A DNA stretch of 64,000 nt from Bathymodiolus brooksi. Lineage: Eukaryota; Mollusca; Bivalvia; Mytilida; Modiolidae. The position numbers and the translations under genes are program-made. This document shows positions 47,033-58,039 of the stretch, in pieces. The notes under the pieces are model-generated. The model was not told the origin of the DNA. It saw only the letters and a list, made by a program, of their open reading frames with translations, and searched no databases. Where the stretch lies: contig OY804588.1 in NCBI GenBank assembly GCA_963680875.1, positions 72,626,829 through 72,690,828 of the forward strand, written 5' to 3'. Positions within the stretch are counted from its first letter, which is position 1, and each line of letters begins with the position of its first letter.

Positions 47033-47133
47033 AAATAACTCATGATTACTTCACACATTTGCAATAATAACTCATGATTACATCACACATTTTCAATAAT
47101 AACTCATGATTATGTCACACACTTGCAATAATA
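47033..47133. repeat. 32-bp tandem repeat (~3 copies)
   Basis: AATAACTCATGATTACATCA plus CACATTTGCAAT, three copies with starts near 47039, 47071 and 47103. Confidence 0.85.
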
Positions 47134-47166
47134 CTTATTAACAAATGACTATTTATAATAACTATC

Positions 47167-48170
47167 TTAATTTGATTTTTCCCTCAGAGAAAAAATATGA
47201 TTTAGATATTCATAAAGTGATAATAAAAATTCTAATTCATGGTTTGTCATTAGCCAAATGAATAGATTTAAATAATTTAATGATAATAAGTTTGGAAACT
47301 TAGAATACAGCTTTTCTAAAAACTTATCTCTTTGTTGCTGAGGTGTACATTCTAACATAAAGTGAATTTCATCTTCAACTGAATTAGTTATACAATTTTG
47401 ACACAATCTTTCACATCGTAGCAGGATTACAGGTTTGCCATGACTATTAACTTTGCGTTCATGTCTACCTGTCTCAATTCTGAGGTTGCGGTTGCTTATT
47501 CTAAATTTAGTCAATTGTGTTCGTTTATCTTGGTTAGTCTTACTAAGATATTTTTCCCGCTGAAATTGAGATTTAAGCTTAAAATTAAGTATTTAGTTTA
47601 CCACTGTCCTGAGTATAGGACTCTTTTATTTTATTCCATAGTTTAATAAAATTTTCTTTTTTTCAGTATCTTCTTAAGTTTAAATTTACTTATAGATTTG
47701 CAAAGTGACAAGTCTATACCCAATTCCTTACTAACAAAAAGAATGGTTGAATACCAGTTATTGATTGAGGTACTATTTATTTTTCTACAATCATTAAATG
47801 CACTTTTTAATAGGCTGGATGGGGAATTTTCAAGTCTGTACCAGTACATGAACATATGACAAAGCATATCAATATATAAAGGGAATCTCCCCAATTCAGA
47901 ACTAACTGCTATGTTAGTACTCTGTTTAAAAATGCCCAATATGTATTTACATCAAATTTATATCAAATAAAGATTGATTCTTCCTTTTTTGAGTTAAGTT
48001 AATAATGCCCCAATTTTCACAACCATTTAATACTATTGGCTATAATACATTGTATGTCTAGAAAAAATTTGAGATCATCCTTCGAGTCTGATATTAATAC
48101 CAAATCATCTGCATATAACAGGCAAGAAATTTGTCTTCCATCTAAATTAACTGATTCAGACTTCGAGTAT
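47167..48170 (-). pseudogene. Non-LTR reverse transcriptase remnant with YADD motif
   Basis: Reading the minus strand from 48170 down: LDGRQISCLLYADDLVLIS, with the catalytic YADD codons at 48104-48115, then DDLKFFLDIQ and SIKWL followed by a stop. A second frame at 47939-47643 follows (LGRFPLYIDMLCHMFMYWYR), then a third at 47514-47167 with FRISNRNLRIETGRHER, a Cys/His cluster C-x2-C...EDE-IHFMLEC, and the end of the frame. The order (palm motif, thumb-like linker, C-terminal Cys/His segment) is that of a non-LTR retrotransposon polymerase. The three parts lie in different frames or are separated by stops, and the N-terminal half including endonuclease is absent. It is inactive. Confidence 0.75.
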
Positions 48171-49362
48171 ATCTAAGATACTTTACTTTGTAATCGAAGA
48201 TGTATTTTACACTTATGCTATATATTTCATTTGGCAAAAGTCGTGTACATTCCCAAATAAAAATAAACACTACCCGATACCTTATAAATGTATAATCAAC
48301 CAATTCAATTTTAACATGATAGATGGACATATTAAAATATTAAGTTGGCATTGTAAATTGGCGAAATACTCTATTTGAGTTCATTAAAAAGTTCGGAATG
48401 ACATATATATATATATATACAGCATTTCTGTCATTCGTGTATATGCTAGATGTGTGTAGATAATCATGCAAATTTGCATCATCCGAGGCAGAATTCCCTT
48501 TAAATTAGTATAGATCAGGAGAAATAAAATATAGTTTTTATAGGGTAACCCGATCTAGTGCCTACAATTAGTTTTTAGCTCACATGGCTTTTGTCATGGG
48601 TAAGCGTCCGTCCGTTAGCTTTTCACATTTAACTCTTCTTCTCTGAAACTGCTGAACAGATGTCAACCAAACTTGTCATAACTGTTCATTGGATGGTCCT
48701 CTACCAGATTTGTGTTTTTGGTGTAGATCGGAAATTCAACATGGCTGCCAGGGCCAATAACGATTGACCTATTTTGGTGACATTTGATGACTAAATGTAT
48801 GCAGTTGGAAATGTAGCGTACATGTACATTTTGTATTTTGAATTAAATTTTATTATTAGTTTCTCGAGAGAATTTTTTTAAATTTAGAGAGAAAAATAAC
48901 GAAAAGGGGGAGAGTCCTTTCCTAAAGTGCCTGTCCATAAATTTGCTTTTGTGGTTTAGAAAGTAAACTGTTGGAAGTGTGCCAAGTATTGGTCTAATTG
49001 TATGAATGTTAATCAAGACGAGTGTAAATGTTTGACTTTTTTTTGGAAAATGCATAATAATGTATCATAATTAAAGGGTTCCCATGAACCCTGTGCTTGC
49101 CTGCTTTCCACATATCAATAATATATGTCCAAATTACTGATACATTGTATTTATATAAAATTACAGGATAATGTCATGCGTTAGATATATTTTTAAAGTA
49201 ATCTTATTCTACTATAGAACAAAGCAAACATGAATGTTATATATTGTCTAAATAGTTATTTTTCAGGTACTTGATGTTTTAATAATTTATGCAGAATGCT
49301 GATACACAAACAGTGTACATGTACATACAACAATAGATATATGCTTACACAGGAAACGTGAT
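48171..49362. other. Upstream flank of VHL
   Basis: It contains a dispersed repeat at about 48574-48790 (TTTAGCTCACATGGCTTTTG, then CGTCCGTCCGTTAGC and GTCAACCAAACTTGTCAT), related to 11985-12100, and an (AT)n tract near 48402. No TATA box or other promoter element could be identified with confidence and no upstream coding exon was found. Confidence 0.55.
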
Positions 49363-49696
49363 ATGGCCAACGTCCCTACAGATTCCACCAAGCCAAAGTG
49401 CCTTAAGTCATTTGCATCAATGGTGTGTTCTTTTGTACGATTTGTGAATAAGACTTCATATAATGTTGACACTGTGTGGATTAATTATGAAGGTCATAGG
49501 GCACGTTATAAAACTTTAAGACCTGATGAGTTTGTTGATGTGAACACATATGTTGGACATCCGTGGATATTTTTGGATTCTGATACAGGAAATCGTATGG
49601 TTGTTCAAATGAAAGAAGTATTTGAATCGGAAGAAGGTTGGAAACCAGAAGACAAAGTTCAGATGCAAAGAAAAGTTTATAATATAACAATACCTA
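49363..49696 (+). CDS. VHL: VHL orthologue, coding exon 1 (beta domain)
   Basis: ATG at 49363. The exon ends CCT-A|GTAAGT, one base into codon 112 (phase 1). It encodes residues 1-111 of a 159-aa protein. VHL is the substrate receptor of the CUL2-elongin B/C ubiquitin ligase that recognises prolyl-hydroxylated HIF-alpha. Visible family features are FVNKTSYNVDTVWINYEG in the first beta strands, Tyr49, and T62-Y63-V64-G65-H66-P67-W68, matching the human S-Y-R-G-H-L-W hydroxyproline pocket (human Ser111 is Thr here; His115 and Trp117 are kept). VYNITIP at 105-111 closes the beta domain. Human VHL has an intron inside this region that is absent here. The protein lacks the long acidic N-terminal repeat of the human long isoform. 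An in-frame readthrough to TAA at 49714-49716 is intronic. Confidence 0.93.
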
Positions 49697-50555
49697 GTAA
49701 GTTACTGATTAAGTAAGAGTACAATAAAAAAAAAAGGGGGGGGGGGGTACACAAAACTGCTATATGTTTGTAGCTTAATGGTCTTGAAATTATAAAGACC
49801 TAATTAATGTAAATTGTAAATTATGTACACACTTTGGTATATTTCAAATGTAAGAAATATATACCTGTACCTATTTGTATATTTAATTTCTACATGTAGA
49901 TAAAACAGACCTGCTACTACATTGTATATATCTCTGGGAAGTATAGGCCCATTCAATAGCAGTTTATACATTTGTATGACTTGGGCAAATATTTAAGCCT
50001 GCTAAGGTCAAATAGGATTTGCCAACCTTATCATATATTCTAAGACTGTTCCTAAGAGATTGGTAGTTATTGGTACCAGTTGTTTCTACAGAACAGATTT
50101 ATTGATACTGTTTGCTTTGAAATAAACAACAACACCAAAATAAAATTAAGAGGTACATGTAATGCCTATTAACCTTTTTTGCAATTTGTTTATTTTTAAA
50201 GAAAAGCAGAGGCAGATACAAATACATAAACATGACGTGCATATACAATTTTACAGAAAAACTTATCTAAATGTAAGCTGTAAGCAAACATTTTGCAGCA
50301 CTGCACCGAAACAAAATCTCCAACACAGAGGACAGTTACAAATGGCAACCACTTTATATATATATATATATTCTTTTTGTGTAGAGGATAAAAAATTCAT
50401 GGTTGTCTTTTCTGTTTTAAAATAATATTTTCTGATATTTTAGACCACCATTTATACTGGGTTTGTCACCTAATGCCTATTTAACTGTTAACCTTCCTGC
50501 CTCTATATTACAGATGGTACATTCATACATTATTTATACATGTTCATATAGAGGG
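49697..50555 (+). other. 5' part of VHL intron
   Basis: Donor GTAAGT, then a poly(A)/poly(G) tract near 49724-49747 and AT-rich sequence with a (TA)n run at 50357-50371. No exon was seen. Confidence 0.65.
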
Positions 50556-50743
50556 ATCTATGCCTATCACCACTGATGTTGTGAGTTTGAATCTCGATCA
50601 GGGCGAGGTGTACAACATTATGTGATAGAGTTGGTTTTCTCTGGGTCCTCCGGTTTCCTCCACCAATAAAACTGACTGCCACAATAATATAGCTGAAATA
50701 TTGTTGAAAGTGGCATTAAACACCATCAAACAAACAAACAAAC
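50556..50743 (+). mobile_element. SINE, 5'-truncated copy in VHL intron
   Basis: Starts within the tRNA-like head at ATGCCTATCACCACTGATGT, has a decayed B box (AGTTTGAATCTC), the full middle and 3' domain (ATAGCTGAAATATTGTTGAA, GTGGCATTAAACACCATC), and an (AAAC)n tail. Confidence 0.9.
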
Positions 50744-50784
50744 ATATGTAGGGACCCATTTCATTTCAACAAATATTAAGACAA

Positions 50785-53091
50785 AGTAAACACATACACA
50801 GTGTAACACATACATATACCAGTAAATATACAAGTATACCAGTAAACACATACACAATGTAACACATACATATACCAGTAAATATACAAGTACATTGTAT
50901 ACCAGTAAACACATAAACAATGTAACACATACATGTACCAGTAAATATACAAGTACATTGTATACCAGTAAACACATACACAGTGTAACACATACATATA
51001 CCAGTAAATATACAAGTATACCAGTAAACACATACACAATGTAACACATACATATACCAGTAAATATACAAGTATACCAGTAAACACATACACAATGTAA
51101 CACATACATATACCAGTAAATATACAAGTATACCAGTAAACACATACACAGTGTAACACATACATGTACCAGTAAATATACAAGTATACCAGTAAACACA
51201 TACACAATGTAACACATACATGTGCCAGTAAATATACAAGTACATTGTATACCAGTAAACACATACATATACCAGTAAATATACAAGTATACCAGTAAAC
51301 ACATACACAATGTAACACATACATGTACCAGTAAACACATACACAATGTAACACATACATGTACCAGTAAATATACAAGTATACCAGTAAACACATAAAC
51401 AATGTAACACATACATGTGCCAGTAAATATACAAGTACATTGTATACCAGTAAACACATACACAGTGTAACACATACATGTACCAATAAATATACAAGAA
51501 TACCAGTAAACACATACACAATGTAACACATACATGTACCAGTAAATATACAAGTATACCAGTAAACACATACACAATGTAACACATAAATGTACCAGTA
51601 AATATACAAGTATACCAGTAAACACATACACAATGTAACACATACATGTGCCAGTAAATATACAAGTATACCAGTAAACACACACAATGTAACACATAAA
51701 TGTACATGTACCAATAAATATACAAGTATACCAGTAAACACATAAACAATGTAACACATACATGTGCCAGTAAATATACAAGTACATTGTATACCAGTAA
51801 ACACATACACAGTGTAACACATACATATACCAGTAAATATACAAGTATACCAGTAAACACATACACAATGTAACACATACATGTACCAGTAAATATACAA
51901 GTATACCAGTAAACACACACAATGTAACACATACATGTACCAGTAAATATACAAGTATACCAGTAAACACATACACAATGTAACACATACATGTACATTG
52001 TATACCAGTAAACACATACACAATGTAACACATGCATGTACCAGTAAATATACAAGTATACCAGTAAACACATACACAATGTAACACATACATATACCAG
52101 TAAATATACAAGTATACCAGTAAACACACACAATGTAACACATACATGTGCCAGTAAATATACAAGTATACCAGTAAACACATAAACAATGTAACACATA
52201 CATGTACCAGTAAATATACAAGTATACCAGTAAACACATACAATGTAACACATGCATGTACCAGTAAATATACAAGTATACCAGTAAACACACACAATGT
52301 AACACATACATGTACCAGTAAATATACAAGTATACCAGTAAACACATACAATGTAACACATACATGTACCAGTAAATATACAAGTATACCAGTAAACACA
52401 TACACAATGTAACACATACATGTACCAGTAAATATACAAGTACATTGTATACCAGTAAACACATACACAGTGTAACACATACATGTACCAGTAAATATAC
52501 AAGTATACCAGTAAACACATAAACAATGTAACACATACATGTGCCAGTAAATATACAAGTATACCAGTAAACACATACACAATGTAACACATACATGTAC
52601 CAGTAAATATACAAGTACATTGTATACCAGTAAACACATACACAATGTAACACATACATGTACCAGTAAATATACAAGTATACCAGTAAACACATAAACA
52701 ATGTAACACATACATGTGCCAGTAAATATACAAGTATACCAGTAAACACATACACAATGTAACACATACATGTACCAGTAAATATACAAGTATACCAGTA
52801 AACACATACACAATGTAACACATACATGTACATGTACCAATAAATATACAAGTATACCAGTAAACACATACACAATGTAACACATACATATACCAGTAAA
52901 TATACAAGTATACCAGTAAACACATACACAATGTAACACATACATGTACCAGTAAATATACAAGTATACCAGTAAACACATACACAATGTAACACATACA
53001 TGTACCAGTAAATATACAAGTATACCAGTAAACACACACAATGTAAAACATACATATACCAATAAATATACAAGTATACCAGTAAACACAC
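50785..53091. repeat. 55-bp tandem array in VHL intron (~41 copies)
   Basis: Unit AACACATACACAATGTAACA then CATACATGTACCAGTAAATA and TACAAGTATACCAGT. Some units carry a 9-bp insertion (CATTGTATA, 64 bp) and some lack parts. No stop codon occurs in any minus frame of the unit, so all three minus frames stay open for about 780 codons. This is a periodicity effect, not a gene. Confidence 0.97.
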
Positions 53092-53334
53092 TTGTTGAAG
53101 TAAGTCATTCATATTCAAAGTTGAAGTTATTCATTTGACTATTATGCAACTGTGATTTGGTTCAATTGTTCAGTTATGAAGATTGAATTATCCCCCATTA
53201 TACACAATTGTTCAGTTTTGGAGATTGAATTACAGTAAAACCTGTCTAAGCCGAACCCCTTTGGGACTGCATAATTTGTTCAGTTTAGACAGGTGTTTGG
53301 TTTACACAGGTTCAAATTACATAGACATTTAGTA
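53092..53334 (+). other. Spacer between two VHL intron arrays
   Basis: Contains CAGTAAAACCTGTCTAAGCC and TTCAGTTTAGACAGGTG, an imperfect inverted pair that resembles 22862-22990. The 42-bp satellite starts at its right edge. Confidence 0.6.
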
Positions 53335-56300
53335 GATGTGACTGTAAAGCTAAGTCTGTCTGGTTTACTCAGGGTTCAGTATATAGGACTGTAAAGTCTG
53401 TCTGGTTTACTCAGGGTTCAGTAGATCAGACTGTAAAATCTGTCTGGTTTACTTGGGGTTCAGTAGATAGGACTGTAAAGTCTTGTCTGATTTACTCAGG
53501 GTTCAGTAGATAGGACTGTAAAGTCTGTCTGGTTTACTGAGGGTTCAGTAGATGTGACTGTAAAGTCTGTCTGGTTTACTCAGGGTTCAGTAGATGTGAC
53601 TGTAAAGTCTGTGGTTTACTCAGGGTTCAGTATATAGGACTGTAAAGTCTGTTTGGTTTACTCAGGGTTCAGTAGATCAGACTGTAAAATCTGTCTGGTT
53701 TACTCAGGGTTCAGTAGATAGGACTGTAAAGTCTTGTCTGATTTACTCAGGGTTCAGTAGATAGGACTTTAAAGTCTGTCTGGTTTACCCAGGGTTCAGT
53801 AGATGAGACTGTAACGTCTGTCTGGTTTACTCAGGGTTCAGTAGATAGGACTGTAAAGTCTGTCTGGTTTACTCAGGGTTCAGTAGAGATGTGACTGTAA
53901 TGTCTGTCTGGTTTACTCAGGGTTCAGTAGATAGGACTGTAAAGTCTGTTTGGTTTACTCAGGGTCAGTAGATAGGACTGTAAAGTCTGTCTGGTTTACC
54001 CAGGGTTCAGTAGATGAGACTGTAAAGTCTGTCTGGTTTACTCAGGGTTCAGTAGATAGGACTGTAAAGTCTGTCTGGTTTACTCAGGGTTCAGTAGATG
54101 TGACTGTAAAGTCTGTCTGGTTTACTCAGGGTTCAGTATATAGGACTGTAAAGTCTGTCTGGTTTACTCAGGGTTCAGTATATAGGACTGTAAAGTCTGT
54201 CTGGTTTACTCAGGGTTCAGTAGAGATGTGACTGTAATGTCTGTCTGGTTTACTCAGGGTTCAGTAGATGTGACTGTAAAGTCTGCCTGGTTTACTCAGG
54301 GTTCAGTAGATAGGACTGTAAAGTCTGTCTGGTTTACTCAGGGTTCAGTAGAGATGTGACTGTAATGTCTGTCTGGTTTACTCAGGGTTCAGTAGATATG
54401 ACTGTAAAGTCTGTCTGGTTTACTCAGGGTTCAGTAGATGTGACTGTAAAGTCTGTCTGGTTTACTCAGGGTTCAGTATATAGGACTGTAAAGTCTGTCT
54501 GGTTTACTCAGGGTTCAGTAGATAGGACTGTAAAGTCTGTCTGGTTTACTCAGGGTTCAGTAGATGTGACTGTAAAGTCTGTCTGGTTTACTCAGGGTTC
54601 AGTAGATAGGACTGTAAAGTCTGTTTGGTTTACTCAGGGTTCAGTAGATCAGACTGTAAAATCTGTCTGGTTTACTCAGGGTTCAGTAGATAGGACTGTA
54701 AAGTCTTGTCTGATTTACTCAGGGTTCAGTAGATAGGACTGTAAAGTCTGTCTGGTTTACCCAGGGTTCAGTAGATGAGACTGTAAAGTCTGTCTGGTTT
54801 ACTCAGGGTTCAGTAGATAGGACTGTAAAGTCTGTCTGGTTTACTCAGGGTTCAGTAGAGATGTGACTGTAATGTCTGTCTGGTTTACTCAGGGTTCAGT
54901 AGATAGGACTGTAAAATCTGTCTGGTTTACTCAGGGTTCAGTAGATAGGACTGTAAAGTCTGTCTGGTTTACCCAGGGTTCAGTAGATGAGACTGTAAAG
55001 TCTGTCTGGTTTACTCAGGGTTCAGTAGATAGGACTGTAAAGTCTGTCTGGTTTACTCAGGGTTCAGTAGATGTGACTGTAAAGTCTGTCTGGTTTACTC
55101 AGGGTTCAGTATATAGGACTGTAAAGTCTGTCTGGTTTACTCAGGGTTCAGTATATAGGACTGTAAAGTCTGTCTGGTTTACTCAGGGTTCAGTAGAGAT
55201 GTGACTGTAATGTCTGTCTAGTTTACTCAGGGTTCAGTAGATGTGACTGTAAAGTCTGCCTGGTTTACTCAGGGTTCAGTAGATAGGACTGTAAAGTCTG
55301 TCTGGTTTACTAAGGGTTCAGTAGAGATGTGACTGTAATGTCTGTCTGGTTTACTCAGGGTTCAGTAGATATGACTGTAAAGTCTGTCTGGTTTACTCAG
55401 GGTTCAGTAGATGTGACTGTAAAGTCTGTCTGGTTTACTCAGGGTTCAGTATATAGGACTGTAAAGTCTGTCTGGTTTACTCAGGGTTCAGTAAATAGGA
55501 CTGTAAAGTCTGTGGTTTACTCAGGGTTCAGTATATAGGACTGTAAAGTCTGTCTGGTTTACTCAGGGTTCAGTAGATAGGGCTGTAAATTCTCTGGTTT
55601 ACTCAGGGTTCAGTAGATAGGACTGTAAAGTCTGTCTGGTTTACTCAGGGTTCGGTAGATAGGACTGTAAAGTCTGTCTGGTTTACTCAGGGTTCAGTAG
55701 ATAGGACTGTAAAGTCTGTCTGGTTTACTCAGGGTTCAGTAGATGTGACTGTAAAGTCTGTCTGGTTTACTCAGGGTTCAGTATGTAGGACTGTAAAGTC
55801 TGTCTGGTTTACTTAGGGTTCAGTAGATAGGACTGTAAAGTCTGTTTGGTTTACTCAGGGTTCAGTATATAGGACTGTAAAGTCTGTCTGGTTTACTCAG
55901 GGTTCAGTAGATAGGACTGTAAAGTCTGTCTGGTTTACTCAGGGTTCAGTATATAGGACTGTAAAGTCTGTCTGGTTTACTCAGGGTTCAGTAGATAGGA
56001 CTGTAAAGTCTGTCTGGTTTACTCAGGGTTCAGTAGAGAGGACTGTAAAGTCTGTCTGGTTTACTCAGGGTTCAGTAGATGTGACTGTAAAGTCTGTCTG
56101 GTTTACTCAGGGTTCAGTAGATATGACTGTAAAGTCTGTCTGGTTTACTCAGGGTTCAGTAGATGTGACTGTAAAGTCTGTCTGGTTTACTCAGGGTTCA
56201 GTAGATAGGACTGTAAAGTCTGTCTGGTTTACTCAGGGTTCAGTAGATAGGACTGTAAAGTCTGTCTGGTTTACTCAGGGTTCAGTATATAGGACTGTAA

Positions 56301-57168
56301 AGTCTGTCTGGTTTACTCAGGGTTCAGTATATAGGACTGTAAAGTCTGTCTGGTTTACTCAGGGTTCAGTATATAGGACTGTAAAGTCTGTCTGGTTTAC
56401 TCAGGGTTCAGTAGATAGGACTGTAAAGTCTGTTTGGTTTACTCAGGGTTCAGTATATAGGACTGTAAAATCTGTCTGGTTTACTCAGGGTTCAGTAGAT
56501 AGGACTGTAAAGTCTGTCTGGTTTACTCAGGGTTCAGTATATAGGACTGTAAAGTCTGTCTGTTTTACTCAGGGTTCAGTATATAGGACTGTAAAGTCTG
56601 TCTGGTTTACTCAGGGTTCAGTAGATAGGACTGTAAAGTCTGTTTGGTTTACTCAGGGTTCAGTATATAGGACTGTAAAATCTGTCTGGTTTACTCAGGG
56701 TTCAGTAGATAGGACTGTAAAGTCTGTCTGGTTTACTCAGGGTTCAGTATATAGGACTGTAAAGTCTGTCTGTTTTACTCAGGGTTCAGTATATAGGACT
56801 GTAAAGTCTGTCTGGTTTACTCAGGGTTCAGTATATAGGACTGTAAAGTCTGTCTGGTTTACTCAGGGTTCAGTAGATAGGACTGTAAAGTCTGTCTGGT
56901 TTACTCAGGGTTCAGTATATAGGACTGTAAAATCTGTCTGGTTTACTCAGGGTTCAGTAGATAGGACTGTAAAGTCTGTCTGGTTTACTCAGGGTTCAGT
57001 ATATAGGACTGTAAAGTCTGTCTGTTTTACTAAGGGTTCAATATATAGGACTGTAAAGTCTGTCTGGTTTACTCAGGGTTCAGTATATAGGACTGTAAAG
57101 TCTGTCTGGTTTACTCAGGGTTCAGTATATAGGACTGTAAAGTCTGTCTGGTTTACTCAGGGTTCACT
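53335..57168. repeat. 42-bp tandem array in VHL intron (~90 copies)
   Basis: Unit GTCTGGTTTACTCAGGGTTC then AGTAGATAGGACTGTAAAGTCT, with GATAGG/ATATAGG/GATGTG/GATGAG variants and a 2-bp longer GTAGAGATGTG form. The period is a multiple of three and one frame lacks stops, giving runs up to 375 codons of the 14-residue repeat VWFTQGSVDRTVKS. I do not call this a gene. Higher-order repeats of ~973 bp and ~218 bp are present. Confidence 0.97.
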
Positions 57169-57562
57169 GTATCTCCCTTTCCTAGCATCAACATATACAT
57201 GTTATTAAAGACCAGTTATAATTAAGTATCAGCTTGGTATTACAATGAATGGGAAAAAGGGAACAAACTAACTTCTCCTTCTTTAGTTAATTCAGATTCA
57301 ACAGTTACAGTCAAGCCTGTATTAAGAGGTCACCTTTAGGACAAAGAAAAAATGGCCTTTTAAGACGGTTAACTTCTTAAAGAAAGTTTAATTCATATGA
57401 AATTTCCTAAGACAGGACAACAAAAGGTGACTGTTTAAAAGAGGTGACCGCATGTGCAGGTTTGATACATGTACTTTACTTCTTTATTTATATTTTCAGT
57501 GTACATGTACCTTCTTAAAAAGCGATGTCTACACAGGACTTGTTTTTTTTTAATATTTTCAG
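57169..57562 (+). other. 3' end of VHL intron
   Basis: After the satellite there is a segment (57306-57470) with an imperfect inverted pair, ACAGTCAAGCCTGTATTAAG plus AGGTCACC and GTTTAAAAGAGGTGACCGC, possibly a small TIR element. Then come two consecutive copies of the splice acceptor region (57489-57532 and 57553-57595). Confidence 0.65.
57489..57532 (+). pseudogene. Duplicated copy of the VHL exon 2 acceptor and first codons
   Basis: TATATTTTCAG followed by TGTACATGTACCTTCTTAAA and AAGCGATGTCTACA repeats the true boundary 63 bp downstream (AATATTTTCAG then TGTACCCTCTTAAAGAGCGA). If used as an acceptor it would read MYMYLLKKRCLHRTCFF and then stop at TAA in TTTTTTTTTAATATT. It lacks the rest of the alpha domain, so it is a pseudo-exon start. 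Confidence 0.8.
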
Positions 57563-57708
57563 TGTACCCTCTTAAAGAGCGATGTCTACAGTATTTGACA
57601 CAGATAGTGAAACAAGAGAACATTGTTGATTTAGACTTACCTAGAAGTATACAAACTGACCTAGAGGACAAGTTTGATTCTTTCAAAAGAAGGAATACAC
57701 CAAGTTGA
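57563..57708 (+). CDS. VHL: VHL orthologue, coding exon 2 (alpha domain) and stop
   Basis: 146 bp from acceptor TTTTCAG to TGA 57706-57708. Codon 112 is A|TG across the intron, then YPLKERCLQYLTQIVKQENI and the remaining helices, ending KRRNTPS (residues 113-159). LKERCLQ is the elongin C-binding BC-box core of VHL. Human Leu158 and Cys162 correspond to Leu115 and Cys119 here. The intron position and phase are the same as human intron 2 (one base into the codon before Y-x-LKERCLQ). The alpha domain is followed by only a few basic residues, close to the human length. The preceding 7.9-kb intron is mostly satellite. Confidence 0.95.
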
Positions 57709-57784
57709 TAGTGTTTAATGGAGAAAATGAAGCTTTATCTAGTTCTGTTACAATAGAGGATTACATTGTTATATGTACATCAGT

Positions 57785-57930
57785 ATACATAGAGTACAGT
57801 CAGAGACATACCATGATAAATCACTGTGATAGACATAGAGTACAGTCAGAGACATACCATGATAAATCACTGTGATAGACATACAGCACAGTCAGAGATA
57901 TACCATGATAAATCACTGTGATAGACATAT
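57785..57930. repeat. 46-bp tandem repeat (~3 copies) after VHL
   Basis: Unit TACAGTCAGAGACATACCAT then GATAAATCACTGTGATAGAC and ATAGAG. It is related in inverted orientation to the 70-bp array at 58040-58525. Confidence 0.88.
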
Positions 57931-58039
57931 CACTCATCTTGGTGATACTGGTATATCTTTTGTTCTATTAAATATATCTTCAATATTTCTTTTACATTTA
58001 GAGTGTTACTTACTATCACCCAAAAGGCATATCAAAATA

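Noticed and set aside
50726..53118. Three overlapping minus-strand frames of about 780 codons
   Set aside because: They read the 55-bp array. All three frames are open at once and the translations are the same repeat in shifted phase (LVYLYIYWYMYVLHC), with no start context, domain or splice sites. It is a periodicity artefact.
56081..57208. 375-codon + frame of a 14-residue repeat (and shorter ones at 53950-55538)
   Set aside because: The 42-bp unit is a multiple of three and lacks stops in one frame. It lies inside the VHL intron and the frame is broken often elsewhere in the array.
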